DNA of 64,000 bases from assembly GCF_026342405.1 (NCBI RefSeq), contig NZ_JAPEMU010000001.1:2914001-2978000 (forward strand). The letters run 5' to 3'. The notes under the pieces were generated by a model. The model saw only the letters and a program-made list of their open reading frames with translations, searched no databases and was not told the origin of the DNA. The translations under genes were made by a program, and so were the position numbers. The stretch's first letter is position 1. Each line of letters opens with the position of its first letter. This stretch comes from Kitasatospora sp. NBC_00240. Its GTDB lineage: Bacteria; Actinomycetota; Actinomycetes; Streptomycetales; Streptomycetaceae. Below, one piece after another: positions 19,002-26,957 of this stretch.

Positions 19002-21116
19002 TCACTCCTTTGACCTCCGAAGCTTGGAGGCGGGGATACGCTTTTTGCCCATGTCGGTGATCAGGCCAGCCGCCTTGAATGTGAGATTGAGGGCGACCGT
19101 CTCAGGAACCTGCCGGGTGGGACCGAGATGTCCGGTGATGTAGTCACCCATCCGGACCTCAGGATCCAGACGCTTGAGAACCATGTAGGCGATGGACTCG
19201 GCCTCGACCTCGTTGCGTGCATGTAGCTCCTCGGCCTCCTTGTCCGAGGAAGGCTTCACGTACCGGTCGGACCAGGTTCCCCCAGGGCCGGCGCCGAGGT
19301 GTCCGCAGAACAGGTGGCCGAGCTCGTGGGCAAGCGTGGCGTACCGGTCCAGCAGTGGCAGGTTCTGGTTGACCTCGATCTCGAACAGCATCGGGTATGC
19401 CTCCGGCCTGTCTCCAGGCCTGCTGCCAGGACGCTCGACCAGTCCGTGCTGCCTGCTGCGGTACGTACGCCCGCAGGAGGTGGCCCCGTGGTTGACCAGG
19501 GTGAGCCGGATCCCCAGGGGCGCGAGGTTCGTCTCGGTGTGACGCCAGACCTCGGCCACCTCCTTCTCCTCGGCTCGGGAGGACACCGACACCGGGGCCG
19601 TGATCGCCTTGGGCAGCGGCAGGGCCCCGGGCAGGGCCTCGGTGTCCCCGACGTCGTACACGAGCATGTAGGGCCCACGGGGCTGGAAGATCAGCAGCGG
19701 CTGGGCGCCGGGCTTGAGCACCCGCCGGTACTTCGACTTCCACTCCGAGGAGGACAGAACATACCGCGCTCCCGGCTTCTGGATGTGGACCACCATCGCG
19801 TTGAAGGGTGCATACCGCTTGAACCGGCCGACGAACTCGAGCATCCGCAGGTAGTCCGATGACGAACGATAGCGCTGGGCGCCACGGACGAGGTCGTCGA
19901 TCGAGGCCTTGGCCAGGTTCTCCTGGGAGGCTTCGACCTCCTCCTCCCACGGCAGATCGAGCCCGAGCTGCCCGATCTCCGGGTCCTCGGCCTTGAGGGG
20001 AATCTCGCGCAACCGCTTCCAGTCTGTGAGTTGCCCTTCCGCCCAGCCAGGTTCGACCATGTGCGCAAACGACAGCAGCCCGGTCACGTGGGCGTCCAAC
20101 GCCGCCAGATCCTTGAAGTTCTGGTGCCGGCGATGCTGCTCCACACCGAACGAGGCCGCCCCTCGCACATGCTTGGTGATGCGGCGCTTGTACTCGCGCG
20201 TCAGGCGGGGAACAGGGCCGTCGACGAGGATGCCCAGCACACTGCGGCGTGCGCCGGGGCGGGCGACATAGGTCTTCTTCGTGTTGATTCTCATGCCCAG
20301 CGGTTCCAGAGCCTTCTTCACTCCGGCCACAAGACGGTCGACGACGTCGTGGTGGACGAGCGCACGGCTGGAGAAGTACAGGTCGTCGCTGTAGCGGGTG
20401 TAGCGCAGCCCCAAGGACTCCGCCTGGTGGGTGACGACAGCGTCGACGCCCCGCATGACGATGTTCGACAGGTACCCGCTTGTCGGCGCACCCTGCGGCA
20501 GGAACCCCTCGCGGGTGTGCTTGTGGACCAGGCTTGGCCGACGCACATCGAAGCTCTGTCCGGTGGCCTCCAGATACACGTTGCGATACCCGGTGCCACG
20601 GTTCGTCCAGGTCTCGCTCGGCGCAGGTGGCGACACCGTGACCAGCCGGACCATGGTGTACGTGCCCAGAGTGCGGCCCGTACGCCGCAAACCGATCTCC
20701 GGACGGCCGTTGTCCCTCACAAGATCGATCCGGTATTCGCGCTCCGTCGGACGAGTCCAGGCATCCTTCAGAGCGGCATGGACGTGTCGTTCCCGGATGC
20801 TCCCGAAGAAGTCGGCAATGTCCAGGCGAATCACGGTGTGGGCGCGCAGGTGAACAGCAGCGCAGTCCACGACCGAGCGACCACCTCGGTAGGCGAACGC
20901 CGCCGGGTGCGGCTGGGACTCGGCCGGAAGCGTTTCCAGCCGGGCAAGGATCTCCTGCTGCATCCCGGACAACCTCGGAACCGGGGCATGCAGGGCCCTC
21001 AGCCCACCACTGCGCTTGGGGATCCGATGCTCGATGTACGGGTAGATCGCGCCGCTGACCACCGCCTTGAGAAACTGCGCCGGGGTCAAGTCCGCGAAGT
21101 CGTCTGCCGTCGTCAC
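19002..21116 (-). CDS. Retron-like reverse transcriptase fused to ImmA/IrrE-type zinc protease
   Basis: A 704-residue two-domain protein. The N-terminal half is a reverse transcriptase: a fingers motif VIRLDIADFFGSI, the retron/group-II-like PQGAPTSGYLSNIV, the catalytic YSDD (TRYSDDLYFSS near residue 243), and a thumb-proximal SVLGILVDG that resembles the retron VTG-type motif. The C-terminal part has LAHELGHLFCGH near 594 (HExxH zinc site) and a downstream glutamate helix (NEVEAESIAYMVLK), as in ImmA/IrrE metallopeptidases. The GTG start has GAGG eight bases upstream. Reverse transcriptases of this class act in anti-phage defence, with the fused domain as effector. The leader region holds several hairpins. 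It lies opposite to the McrBC operon and is apparently a single-gene unit. Confidence 0.85.
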   Translation of the reverse strand: MTTADDFADLTPAQFLKAVVSGAIYPYIEHRIPKRSGGLRALHAPVPRLSGMQQEILARLETLPAESQPHPAAFAYRGGRSVVDCAAVHLRAHTVIRLDIADFFGSIRERHVHAALKDAWTRPTEREYRIDLVRDNGRPEIGLRRTGRTLGTYTMVRLVTVSPPAPSETWTNRGTGYRNVYLEATGQSFDVRRPSLVHKHTREGFLPQGAPTSGYLSNIVMRGVDAVVTHQAESLGLRYTRYSDDLYFSSRALVHHDVVDRLVAGVKKALEPLGMRINTKKTYVARPGARRSVLGILVDGPVPRLTREYKRRITKHVRGAASFGVEQHRRHQNFKDLAALDAHVTGLLSFAHMVEPGWAEGQLTDWKRLREIPLKAEDPEIGQLGLDLPWEEEVEASQENLAKASIDDLVRGAQRYRSSSDYLRMLEFVGRFKRYAPFNAMVVHIQKPGARYVLSSSEWKSKYRRVLKPGAQPLLIFQPRGPYMLVYDVGDTEALPGALPLPKAITAPVSVSSRAEEKEVAEVWRHTETNLAPLGIRLTLVNHGATSCGRTYRSRQHGLVERPGSRPGDRPEAYPMLFEIEVNQNLPLLDRYATLAHELGHLFCGHLGAGPGGTWSDRYVKPSSDKEAEELHARNEVEAESIAYMVLKRLDPEVRMGDYITGHLGPTRQVPETVALNLTFKAAGLITDMGKKRIPASKLRRSKE

Positions 21117-21199
21117 CGAGCCGCCTCGTTCCCGCTTGTGAGACGCAGTCGGCGAGCCTCACCTTGAGCGTTCCACCGCCCCTTCCCGGGCGGTCCGCT

Positions 21200-21480
21200 G
21201 TATCCCTCCGCCACCCCGTGCAAGCACGGGGCCCGACCCCGGGCGCCTGATGTGATCAGCACCGAACGCCCCGGACCGGAGGGCCCATCGCCAGGGATGG
21301 GTTCCTGAGACCCGCCGACTGCGTGAATCAGATCGTAGTCCCCCACACGTCGAACTCATCGCGGAGGGCCGCCTGCTGACACACCGAACCCGCTGTCTCG
21401 TTCGGCTCCGAACCCTGTCGGACCCCACCCGCCCGGCATCGACGTTTTGAGGAGCTACTGCTGACGGAGCAACTGCTCGC
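21200..21480 (-). ncRNA. Candidate structured RNA upstream of the reverse transcriptase
   Basis: This gene-free stretch holds closely spaced perfect hairpins: 21214-21231 (8-bp stem CCCCGTGC), 21247-21259 (CTGAT/GTG/ATCAG nested in a GGGCG/CGCCC stem 21241-21271), 21284-21301 (CCCATC/GATGGG), 21400-21413 (GTTCGG/CCGAAC) and 21467-21478 (GAGCA/TGCTC). Retrons carry their msr-msd RNA just before the reverse transcriptase gene, which is where this lies. I did not find a clear long a1/a2 end repeat, so it may be a different leader RNA; borders are approximate. Confidence 0.4.
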
Positions 21481-21708
21481 TGAGTCTGCATCCTGGTAGG
21501 TGCCCCGGCGTACACGGTCGCCCAGGGTGGCCGGACAGCGGGCGCAGAGCATCCGGGCGGGCCGGCCGCGTTGTCCGACGGCTTCGTCGAGGGCGGTCCG
21601 GACGTCGCGGGTGGTCCCACCTGCCGCTCTACGGCCTGGGCCTGCTGGTGGTGGGCGCGCACAGTGAGCGCCCCCCGCTGCCGCTGTCGCCGGCCGCAGA
21701 GCGGCAGG

Positions 21709-22581
21709 TCAGCCGACCGCGAGCTTCGCGGCGCCGCCGAGGCGGATCACGGCGCCCGGCCCGCCCGGGGCGGCCGACGCGGTGATGGTGGCGGGGCTGC
21801 CCAGGGCGTCGCCCATGTCGACGGCGATCTCGGTGACGCCGCGGCCGGCCAGGTGGGCGGCCAGGCAGGCGGTGCTGTTGGCGTTGGCGATGTCCTCCGG
21901 CACGCCGATCGAGGGCGCGAACATCCGGGCGGCGAGGGTGCCGTCGGCGGACGGGGTGGAGTAGACGTAGGCGCCGAGCAGACCGAAGCGGTCGCAGGCC
22001 TCGCGGAGCCGGTCGAGATCCGGGGCGAGCGAGGCGAGCGCGGCGCGGTCGGCGACCGGCACCAGAATCCGCTCCCGACCCACTCCGGCGATCCGTACGT
22101 CCGGCCCCGCGCCGTCCGGCCCGAGCCCGAGGGCGGGCAGCACGAGGGCCCGCTCGTCGGCGGTCGGTTCGCGCAGGTCCACCGGGCCCGGGTCGAAGGA
22201 GGCGACCAGCCGGTCACCGTCCGGGTCGCACCAGCCGTCGAAGGACCGCTGCGAGGTCCGCAGTACGGCCCGGTAGGGCTTCCCGGCCCCGGCCCGGGCG
22301 GCGAGGAAGGCCAGCGCGGCCACCGTGCCGTGGCCGCAGGCGGGGAGTTCCTCCTCGGCCGTGAAGAAACGGAGGCCGACCGTCGGCAGGCCTGCCCCCT
22401 CGGTGGATGCCGAGGGGGCCGACCGGAGGAGGACGGCGTGGGAGGTGCCCCACTCCACGGGCACCCGGCGGCACTGCTCGTCCGACAGCGGCTCGTCGAG
22501 AAGGACGATCGCCGTGGGGCTGCCACCCGTGTCGCCCCGCAGGCAGGCGTCGACGAGGGTGACGGACGGTGTGCTCACCAC
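21709..22581 (-). CDS. PhzF-family isomerase/epimerase-like protein
   Basis: A 290-residue PhzF-fold protein. It has the conserved first-domain segment FFTAEEELPACGHGT (with the catalytic glutamate region and CGHGT) and the mirror segment RMFAPSIGVPEDIANANSTACLAAHL in the second half, typical of the two-domain diaminopimelate-epimerase-like fold. PhzF enzymes catalyse proton shifts or isomerisations; PhzF itself acts in phenazine synthesis, but no other phenazine genes are here. Last gene of the leftward biosynthetic operon, 31 bp after the PhyH dioxygenase gene. Probable role: isomerisation or epimerisation of an intermediate. Confidence 0.85.
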   Translation of the reverse strand: MVSTPSVTLVDACLRGDTGGSPTAIVLLDEPLSDEQCRRVPVEWGTSHAVLLRSAPSASTEGAGLPTVGLRFFTAEEELPACGHGTVAALAFLAARAGAGKPYRAVLRTSQRSFDGWCDPDGDRLVASFDPGPVDLREPTADERALVLPALGLGPDGAGPDVRIAGVGRERILVPVADRAALASLAPDLDRLREACDRFGLLGAYVYSTPSADGTLAARMFAPSIGVPEDIANANSTACLAAHLAGRGVTEIAVDMGDALGSPATITASAAPGGPGAVIRLGGAAKLAVG

Positions 22582-22612
22582 AGCCCTGCCTTCGACTGCC
22601 GTGCGGCTGAGG

Positions 22613-23494
22613 TCACTTCGATTCCTCCACGGTCGCGTACCCGGTGGTCGTGGCGGTGTCCGTGACGTGCGCGCCCTCCTGCAGCTGGAAGAGCGAGCCG
22701 AAGGGCCGCTCCGCCAGGGGGAGCCGCCAACTGCCCGCCTCCACCCGCGCCGTGTCGGAGACCTTACCGCGCAGCAGGGTCACTCCGGGCTCGTTGTGGC
22801 CGGCGTGCGCGCCGAAGTGGACGGGGTAGGCGTCGGCGGCCCGGTAGGCCGGGAGGAAGGTGCGGCGGAACCGGTCGGACCGGTTCGGGGAGGAGTAGTG
22901 CAGGAGCAGGCAGTGGATGAAGACCACGCTCCCGGCGGGCGCCTCGATCGGCACGGCGAGCGCCGGGTCCGGCACCCCGTCACCCGCCGCCTTGCCGCGG
23001 AAGTACCCGTCGACGTAATGGTTGACCAGACCGTTCCGGTGCGAGCCGGGGACGGCCTGGAGGCAGGAGTTCTCGACGGAGGCGTCGTCGAAGTAGACCA
23101 GGGCCGTCACCAGGTCGGTGTTGGTGTGCGGGTAGTAGGCGAAGTCCTGGTGCCAGTCCACCTCGCTGCCGACCTTCGGGGCCTTGAGGTGGAGCTTGCT
23201 GTAGTGGAACAGGACGTCGGGGCCGATGAGTGCCTCGACGTGGTCGAGCAGACGCGGGTGGGCCGCCGCCCGTTCGAACGCAACGTGCTGCTTGGTGGGC
23301 GACCAGATCCGGCGGGCCAGGCCGGGGCTGCCGGGCTCCACCTCGGCCACCGAGCCGAGGTCGGGGACGTCGAGGACCTCCGTGACGGCGGCGGTGAGTT
23401 CGGCCACCTCGCTCGGGTCGAAGAGCCGTTCCACCACCGCGAAACCGTTCTCGCGGTAGTCCTGCACGAACTTGGCCATGTCGGGTCCGGACAT
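22613..23494 (-). CDS. PhyH-type Fe(II)/2-oxoglutarate dioxygenase
   Basis: A 293-residue phytanoyl-CoA dioxygenase family protein. The iron-binding HxD lies in WHQDFAYYPH near residue 127, the distal histidine in VFIHCLLLHYSSPNRS, and the 2-oxoglutarate-binding arginine in SDRFRRTF. ATG at 23494 with AGGAAA eight bases upstream. Likely hydroxylates or otherwise oxidises a pathway intermediate. In nikkomycin and polyoxin clusters a related dioxygenase works with an enolpyruvyl transferase homologue, which is also the preceding gene here; that parallel is inference. Confidence 0.88.
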   Translation of the reverse strand: MSGPDMAKFVQDYRENGFAVVERLFDPSEVAELTAAVTEVLDVPDLGSVAEVEPGSPGLARRIWSPTKQHVAFERAAAHPRLLDHVEALIGPDVLFHYSKLHLKAPKVGSEVDWHQDFAYYPHTNTDLVTALVYFDDASVENSCLQAVPGSHRNGLVNHYVDGYFRGKAAGDGVPDPALAVPIEAPAGSVVFIHCLLLHYSSPNRSDRFRRTFLPAYRAADAYPVHFGAHAGHNEPGVTLLRGKVSDTARVEAGSWRLPLAERPFGSLFQLQEGAHVTDTATTTGYATVEESK

Positions 23495-23585
23495 GTCGGG
23501 TTTCCTTTCCGGGTGGAGTGGGACGGTGCCCGGTCCTGGTCCGACGGGGTGCGCCGCACCGGGCGGCGGCGCACCCCGTCGCCGG

Positions 23586-24983
23586 TCAGCCCGCGGTGCC
23601 GGCCGGCACCGCGGCGGCAGCGCCGACGGTCTCCGTGACCACGCCCGCCTTGGCGAACTCCTCGAAGAACCCGGGGAAGGAGAGCCGGACCTCCTCGGAA
23701 CCGGAGTACCGGTTGGCCGATTCCATCCGCAGGCCGGCCACGAACAGCGACATGAAGATCCGGTGGTCGCCCCAGTGCGAGAAGGTGACCCCGCCGGGGT
23801 AGCTCGACGCGCCGCGGACCTCGAACCCGTCGCAGACCCCGCGCTCGTACAGCGGCTTGATCGCGACGCCCGCCTTGGACAGCTCGCTGACCATCGCCTC
23901 GACCCGCGAGGCCTTGTGGAAGTGCGTGACCCGGGCGCCCGTGACCCGCATCACGCCGTCGACGTAGGCGCCGATCGCCGCGAGCGTGGGCACGATGTTG
24001 GGGCAGTCGGTGGCGTCGATGTCGAAGGTGCCGCCCAGACTGTCCGCCGGCGTGTCGACCGTCAGCCGGGAGGTGGTGCGGTCGAGCGTGGTCCGCACCC
24101 CGAGGCGCTCCAGGATGGGGATCATCGCCGACTCGCCCTGGGTGGTGCTGCCGTGGACCCCGGTGAAGACCGTCCGGCCGGGGTAGAGCGCGGCGGCCGC
24201 GAGCAGGTACGAGGCCGAGGTCCAGTCCTCGTGGACGGCGGTGTCCCGGGCCGAGTACGCCCCCGGCTCCACCCGGAAGCGCCGGTGGTCGGCGGAGACG
24301 GTCACCTCGATCCCCGCCTGCCGCAGGGTGTGCAGCGTCTGGTCGATGTACGACTTGGAGTGGACCCGGCCGGCCACCTCGATCTCCACCGGACGCTCGG
24401 CGAACGGGGCGGCGAACAGGATGGCGGTGATGAACTGCGAGCTGACGTCGCCGGGCAGCCGGCAGACTCCGCCCGCGAGGCGTTCGCACCAGCTGACGAC
24501 GGGTGCGGTGCCCTCCCCGCAGATGGAGTCGATGTCGGCGCCGAGCTCGTGCAGCGCGTCGAGCAGCGGAGACATCACCCGTCGGCACAGGGTCGCGTCG
24601 CCGGTCACCAGCACCGGCGACCGCAGCACCGAGCTCAGCGCCGTCATGGTGCGGAAGACCAGGCCCGACCCGTCGGACTGGATCATCATCGGCCCGCGGT
24701 CCCGCAGCGTCCCGCCGACACCGGTGATGTCGAGGTGGCCGTCGCTCTCGACGATCTCGGCACCCAGGGCGCGGCAGGCGCGCTTCATGGTCTCGGTCTC
24801 GGCGCAGCGGAGGTCGTTGACCACGCGGGAGCGGCCCTGGGCCAGGGTGCCCGCCAGGATCGCGCGCTGGGTCTCGGGCTTCGAGGAGGGGATGCGGAAG
24901 GTCCCCGCGAAGCTCCGGATGGGTTCGGCTCTGAGCAACCTGTCGTCCGCGCCCCCTGGTCCCGGCGTCGGCGCCCCGGTCAC
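23586..24983 (-). CDS. Divergent EPSP-synthase-like enolpyruvyl transferase
   Basis: A 465-residue member of the AroA/MurA fold. EPSPS landmarks are present but altered: IPSSKPETQRAIL (normally LPGSKS), DGSGLVFRTM (normally GNAGTxxR), LPGDVSSQFITAILFAAPFA, VHSKSYIDQTL, DWTSASYLLAAAAL, DATDCPNIVPTLAA with the catalytic aspartate, and WGDHRIFMSL. The key lysine and arginine are kept, so PEP-dependent enolpyruvyl transfer is plausible, but the divergence argues for a secondary-metabolism substrate rather than shikimate-3-phosphate. NikO/PolA of nikkomycin and polyoxin synthesis are such homologues that act on UMP. The GTG start overlaps the previous stop by 4 bp, which excludes the much longer frame opening upstream. 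Confidence 0.85.
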   Translation of the reverse strand: MTGAPTPGPGGADDRLLRAEPIRSFAGTFRIPSSKPETQRAILAGTLAQGRSRVVNDLRCAETETMKRACRALGAEIVESDGHLDITGVGGTLRDRGPMMIQSDGSGLVFRTMTALSSVLRSPVLVTGDATLCRRVMSPLLDALHELGADIDSICGEGTAPVVSWCERLAGGVCRLPGDVSSQFITAILFAAPFAERPVEIEVAGRVHSKSYIDQTLHTLRQAGIEVTVSADHRRFRVEPGAYSARDTAVHEDWTSASYLLAAAALYPGRTVFTGVHGSTTQGESAMIPILERLGVRTTLDRTTSRLTVDTPADSLGGTFDIDATDCPNIVPTLAAIGAYVDGVMRVTGARVTHFHKASRVEAMVSELSKAGVAIKPLYERGVCDGFEVRGASSYPGGVTFSHWGDHRIFMSLFVAGLRMESANRYSGSEEVRLSFPGFFEEFAKAGVVTETVGAAAAVPAGTAG

Positions 24984-25729
24984 GCGGCGTTCCGGGTGTG
25001 CTTGGCCACGGTGTCCTCGTAGATCTCGCGGAAGAACATGGCGAGGATCTCCTGGACGTCGTCGATGTACTTGAACACCGACTGGAAGTCCTCCTCGCTG
25101 AAGATCAGCTGGACGAGGACGTTCCACATCTCCATCGAGTGGTCCTCGGTGGTGTCCACGTGGAGGTGGGCGGCCTGGCCCTTGACCTTCTCCTTGCCCA
25201 GCTTCTCCTGGAGCGACTTGACGATGGTCGGCTGCAGCTTGGCCTGGGTGTACTCGACCAGGTAGTTCGAGACGACCGGGGCGATCGCCGACTCGTGCTC
25301 CAGGGCGTAGTAGAAGAAGCCCTCGAACAGCTTGGTCGACAGGTAGGGCTCGGTCTCCTCGATCTCCTTCAGCGAGACGCCCACCGCCTCGCAGTCGCTG
25401 ACGTAGAGCTTGTCGTGCAGCATCTCGTCGGCCTGGTAGTGGGCGTAGTCCTGGGCGGCCCTGGGCGAGATCTGGGCGATCTTGTAGATGGCCTTGGACT
25501 GGCTCACCCGCGAGAGCCGGATGCGCCACACGTGCTCGATCAGGGTGCGACGGTAGTACGCCTGGTGGAGCTCCGGGTCGCTCATGTGGGAGGCGAACGG
25601 AACGGTGGCCTTCCACTCAGCCATCTTCTTGTCCATGTACCGGTCGAGCTCGGCCTTCTTCTCCAGCCCCTGCTGCTCGGTGAAGAACGGCTTCGGGTGG
25701 GTGATACCGGTGTTGTGCACACGGTTCAT
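24980..25729 (-). CDS. Haem-oxygenase-fold diiron oxygenase-like enzyme
   Basis: A 249-residue all-helical protein. Conserved acidic/histidine sets ADEMLHDKLY (near 102), FFYYALEHES (near 140) and HVDTTEDHSMEMW (near 190) fit the metal ligands of haem-oxygenase-like diiron oxidases and oxygenases (families of SznF, UndA, BesC). These enzymes carry out N-oxygenation, C-C cleavage or desaturation of amino and fatty acids. The gene is coupled to the enolpyruvyl transferase by GTGA and lies 43 bp after the malic enzyme gene. Substrate unknown. Confidence 0.72.
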   Translation of the reverse strand: MNRVHNTGITHPKPFFTEQQGLEKKAELDRYMDKKMAEWKATVPFASHMSDPELHQAYYRRTLIEHVWRIRLSRVSQSKAIYKIAQISPRAAQDYAHYQADEMLHDKLYVSDCEAVGVSLKEIEETEPYLSTKLFEGFFYYALEHESAIAPVVSNYLVEYTQAKLQPTIVKSLQEKLGKEKVKGQAAHLHVDTTEDHSMEMWNVLVQLIFSEEDFQSVFKYIDDVQEILAMFFREIYEDTVAKHTRNAA

Positions 25730-25772
25730 CGCGCTCTCCTTGGGGTGTCGGAATCCGCCTCGGGCGGGCGGC

Positions 25773-26957
25773 TCACAGTGAAAGGACTCGGGGGGCGGTG
25801 CCCGGCGCGGTGGCGGCCTCGGCCACCGCCTTGGCCACGTGCCGGGCCACGCCGTCGAAGATGTCGGGGACGATCCGGCCCCGGTCGAGCGCCTCGTCGT
25901 CGACGAGGCCCGCGATCGCCAGGGCCGCGGCGGCCTTCATCTCCTCGGTGATGCTGCGGGCTCCCGCGTCGAAGGCGCCCCGGAAGATCCCGGGGTAGCA
26001 GAGCCCGCAGTCGATCTGGTTCGGCAGGTCGCTGCGGCCCGTGGCCAGCACCGCGACGATGTCGCGGACCTCCTCGGGCATGAACTCGGGGTACGGGTTG
26101 GACAGGGCGAAGACCACCGGCCGCGCGGCCATGGTGCGCAGGTCCTCGGGATCGAGGACGCCCCGGCCGGCGAAGCCGACGAAGACGTCCGCGCCGGCCA
26201 GGACGGCGCGCAGCGGCCCGCGCTCCTGGCCGGGGTTGGTGTGCTCGGCAAACCACGCCTTGGCCCCGGTGAGGCCCGTCCGGCCCCGGTGCAGGGCGCC
26301 CTGCCGGTCGCAGACGACGATGTGGCGGACGCCGACGCTCATGAAGAGCCGGGCCGTCGAGGTGCCGGCGGCACCGACCCCGGCCACGACGACCTTGAGC
26401 TCGCCGACCTGCTTGCCCACCAGCTTGGCGGCGTTGACCAGCGCCGCGGCGGCCGCCACCGCCGTGGCGTGCTGGTCGTCGTGGAGGACGGGGATCGAGA
26501 GCCGCTCGCGCAGCCGGTCCTCGATCTCGAAGCACCTCGGGGCGGAGATGTCCTCCAGCATGATGCCGCCGAAGGTGGGCTCCAGGTGCGTGACCGTCCG
26601 GACGATCTCGTCGACGTCCTTGGTCGCGAGACAGATCGGGAAGGCGTCGATGCCGGCGAACTCCTTGAAGAGCAGCGCCTTGCCCTCCATGACCGGCAGC
26701 GCCGCCAGCGGGCCGAGGTCGCCCAGGCCCGACACGGCGCTGCCGTCGGTGACGACGGCCACCGTGTTGCGCCTGATGGTCCAGCGGTCGGCGGCGGCGC
26801 TGTCGCGGGCGATCTCCCGGGCGACCCGGGTGAACCCCGGGGTGTAGACCCGGGCGAGGTCCTCCCGGTTGCGCAGCGGGACGGTCGCGCGGACCTCCAG
26901 CTTGCCGCCGAGGTGGAGGTCGAGAACCGGGTCGTCGGGCTCAGCGGTAGCGGACAT
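25773..26957 (-). CDS. NAD(P)-dependent malic enzyme-like protein
   Basis: A 394-residue short-type (bacterial MaeB-like, without phosphotransacetylase domain) malic enzyme. It shows RRNTVAVVTDGSAVSGLGDLG, LPVMEGKALLFKEFAGIDA, LEDISAPRCFEIEDRL, PVLHDDQHATAV and the dinucleotide site VVVAGVGAAGTSTA. It normally converts malate to pyruvate with CO2 release; some homologues in clusters act on malate-like intermediates. Start ATG at 26957 overlaps the ATP-grasp gene end by 17 bp, placing it firmly in the operon. Either pyruvate/NADPH supply or a dedicated oxidative decarboxylation step is possible. Confidence 0.87.
   Translation of the reverse strand: MSATAEPDDPVLDLHLGGKLEVRATVPLRNREDLARVYTPGFTRVAREIARDSAAADRWTIRRNTVAVVTDGSAVSGLGDLGPLAALPVMEGKALLFKEFAGIDAFPICLATKDVDEIVRTVTHLEPTFGGIMLEDISAPRCFEIEDRLRERLSIPVLHDDQHATAVAAAAALVNAAKLVGKQVGELKVVVAGVGAAGTSTARLFMSVGVRHIVVCDRQGALHRGRTGLTGAKAWFAEHTNPGQERGPLRAVLAGADVFVGFAGRGVLDPEDLRTMAARPVVFALSNPYPEFMPEEVRDIVAVLATGRSDLPNQIDCGLCYPGIFRGAFDAGARSITEEMKAAAALAIAGLVDDEALDRGRIVPDIFDGVARHVAKAVAEAATAPGTAPRVLSL

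Noticed and set aside
19159..21162. Second long leftward frame overlapping the reverse transcriptase gene
   Set aside because: It lacks any motif and is Arg/Gly/Pro-rich; the other frame holds the YSDD and HELGH motifs.
24984..25617. Longer frame of the EPSP-synthase-like gene, opening inside the diiron enzyme gene
   Set aside because: The upstream part is a shadow of the conserved diiron enzyme; the GTGA overlap at 24983 gives the natural start.
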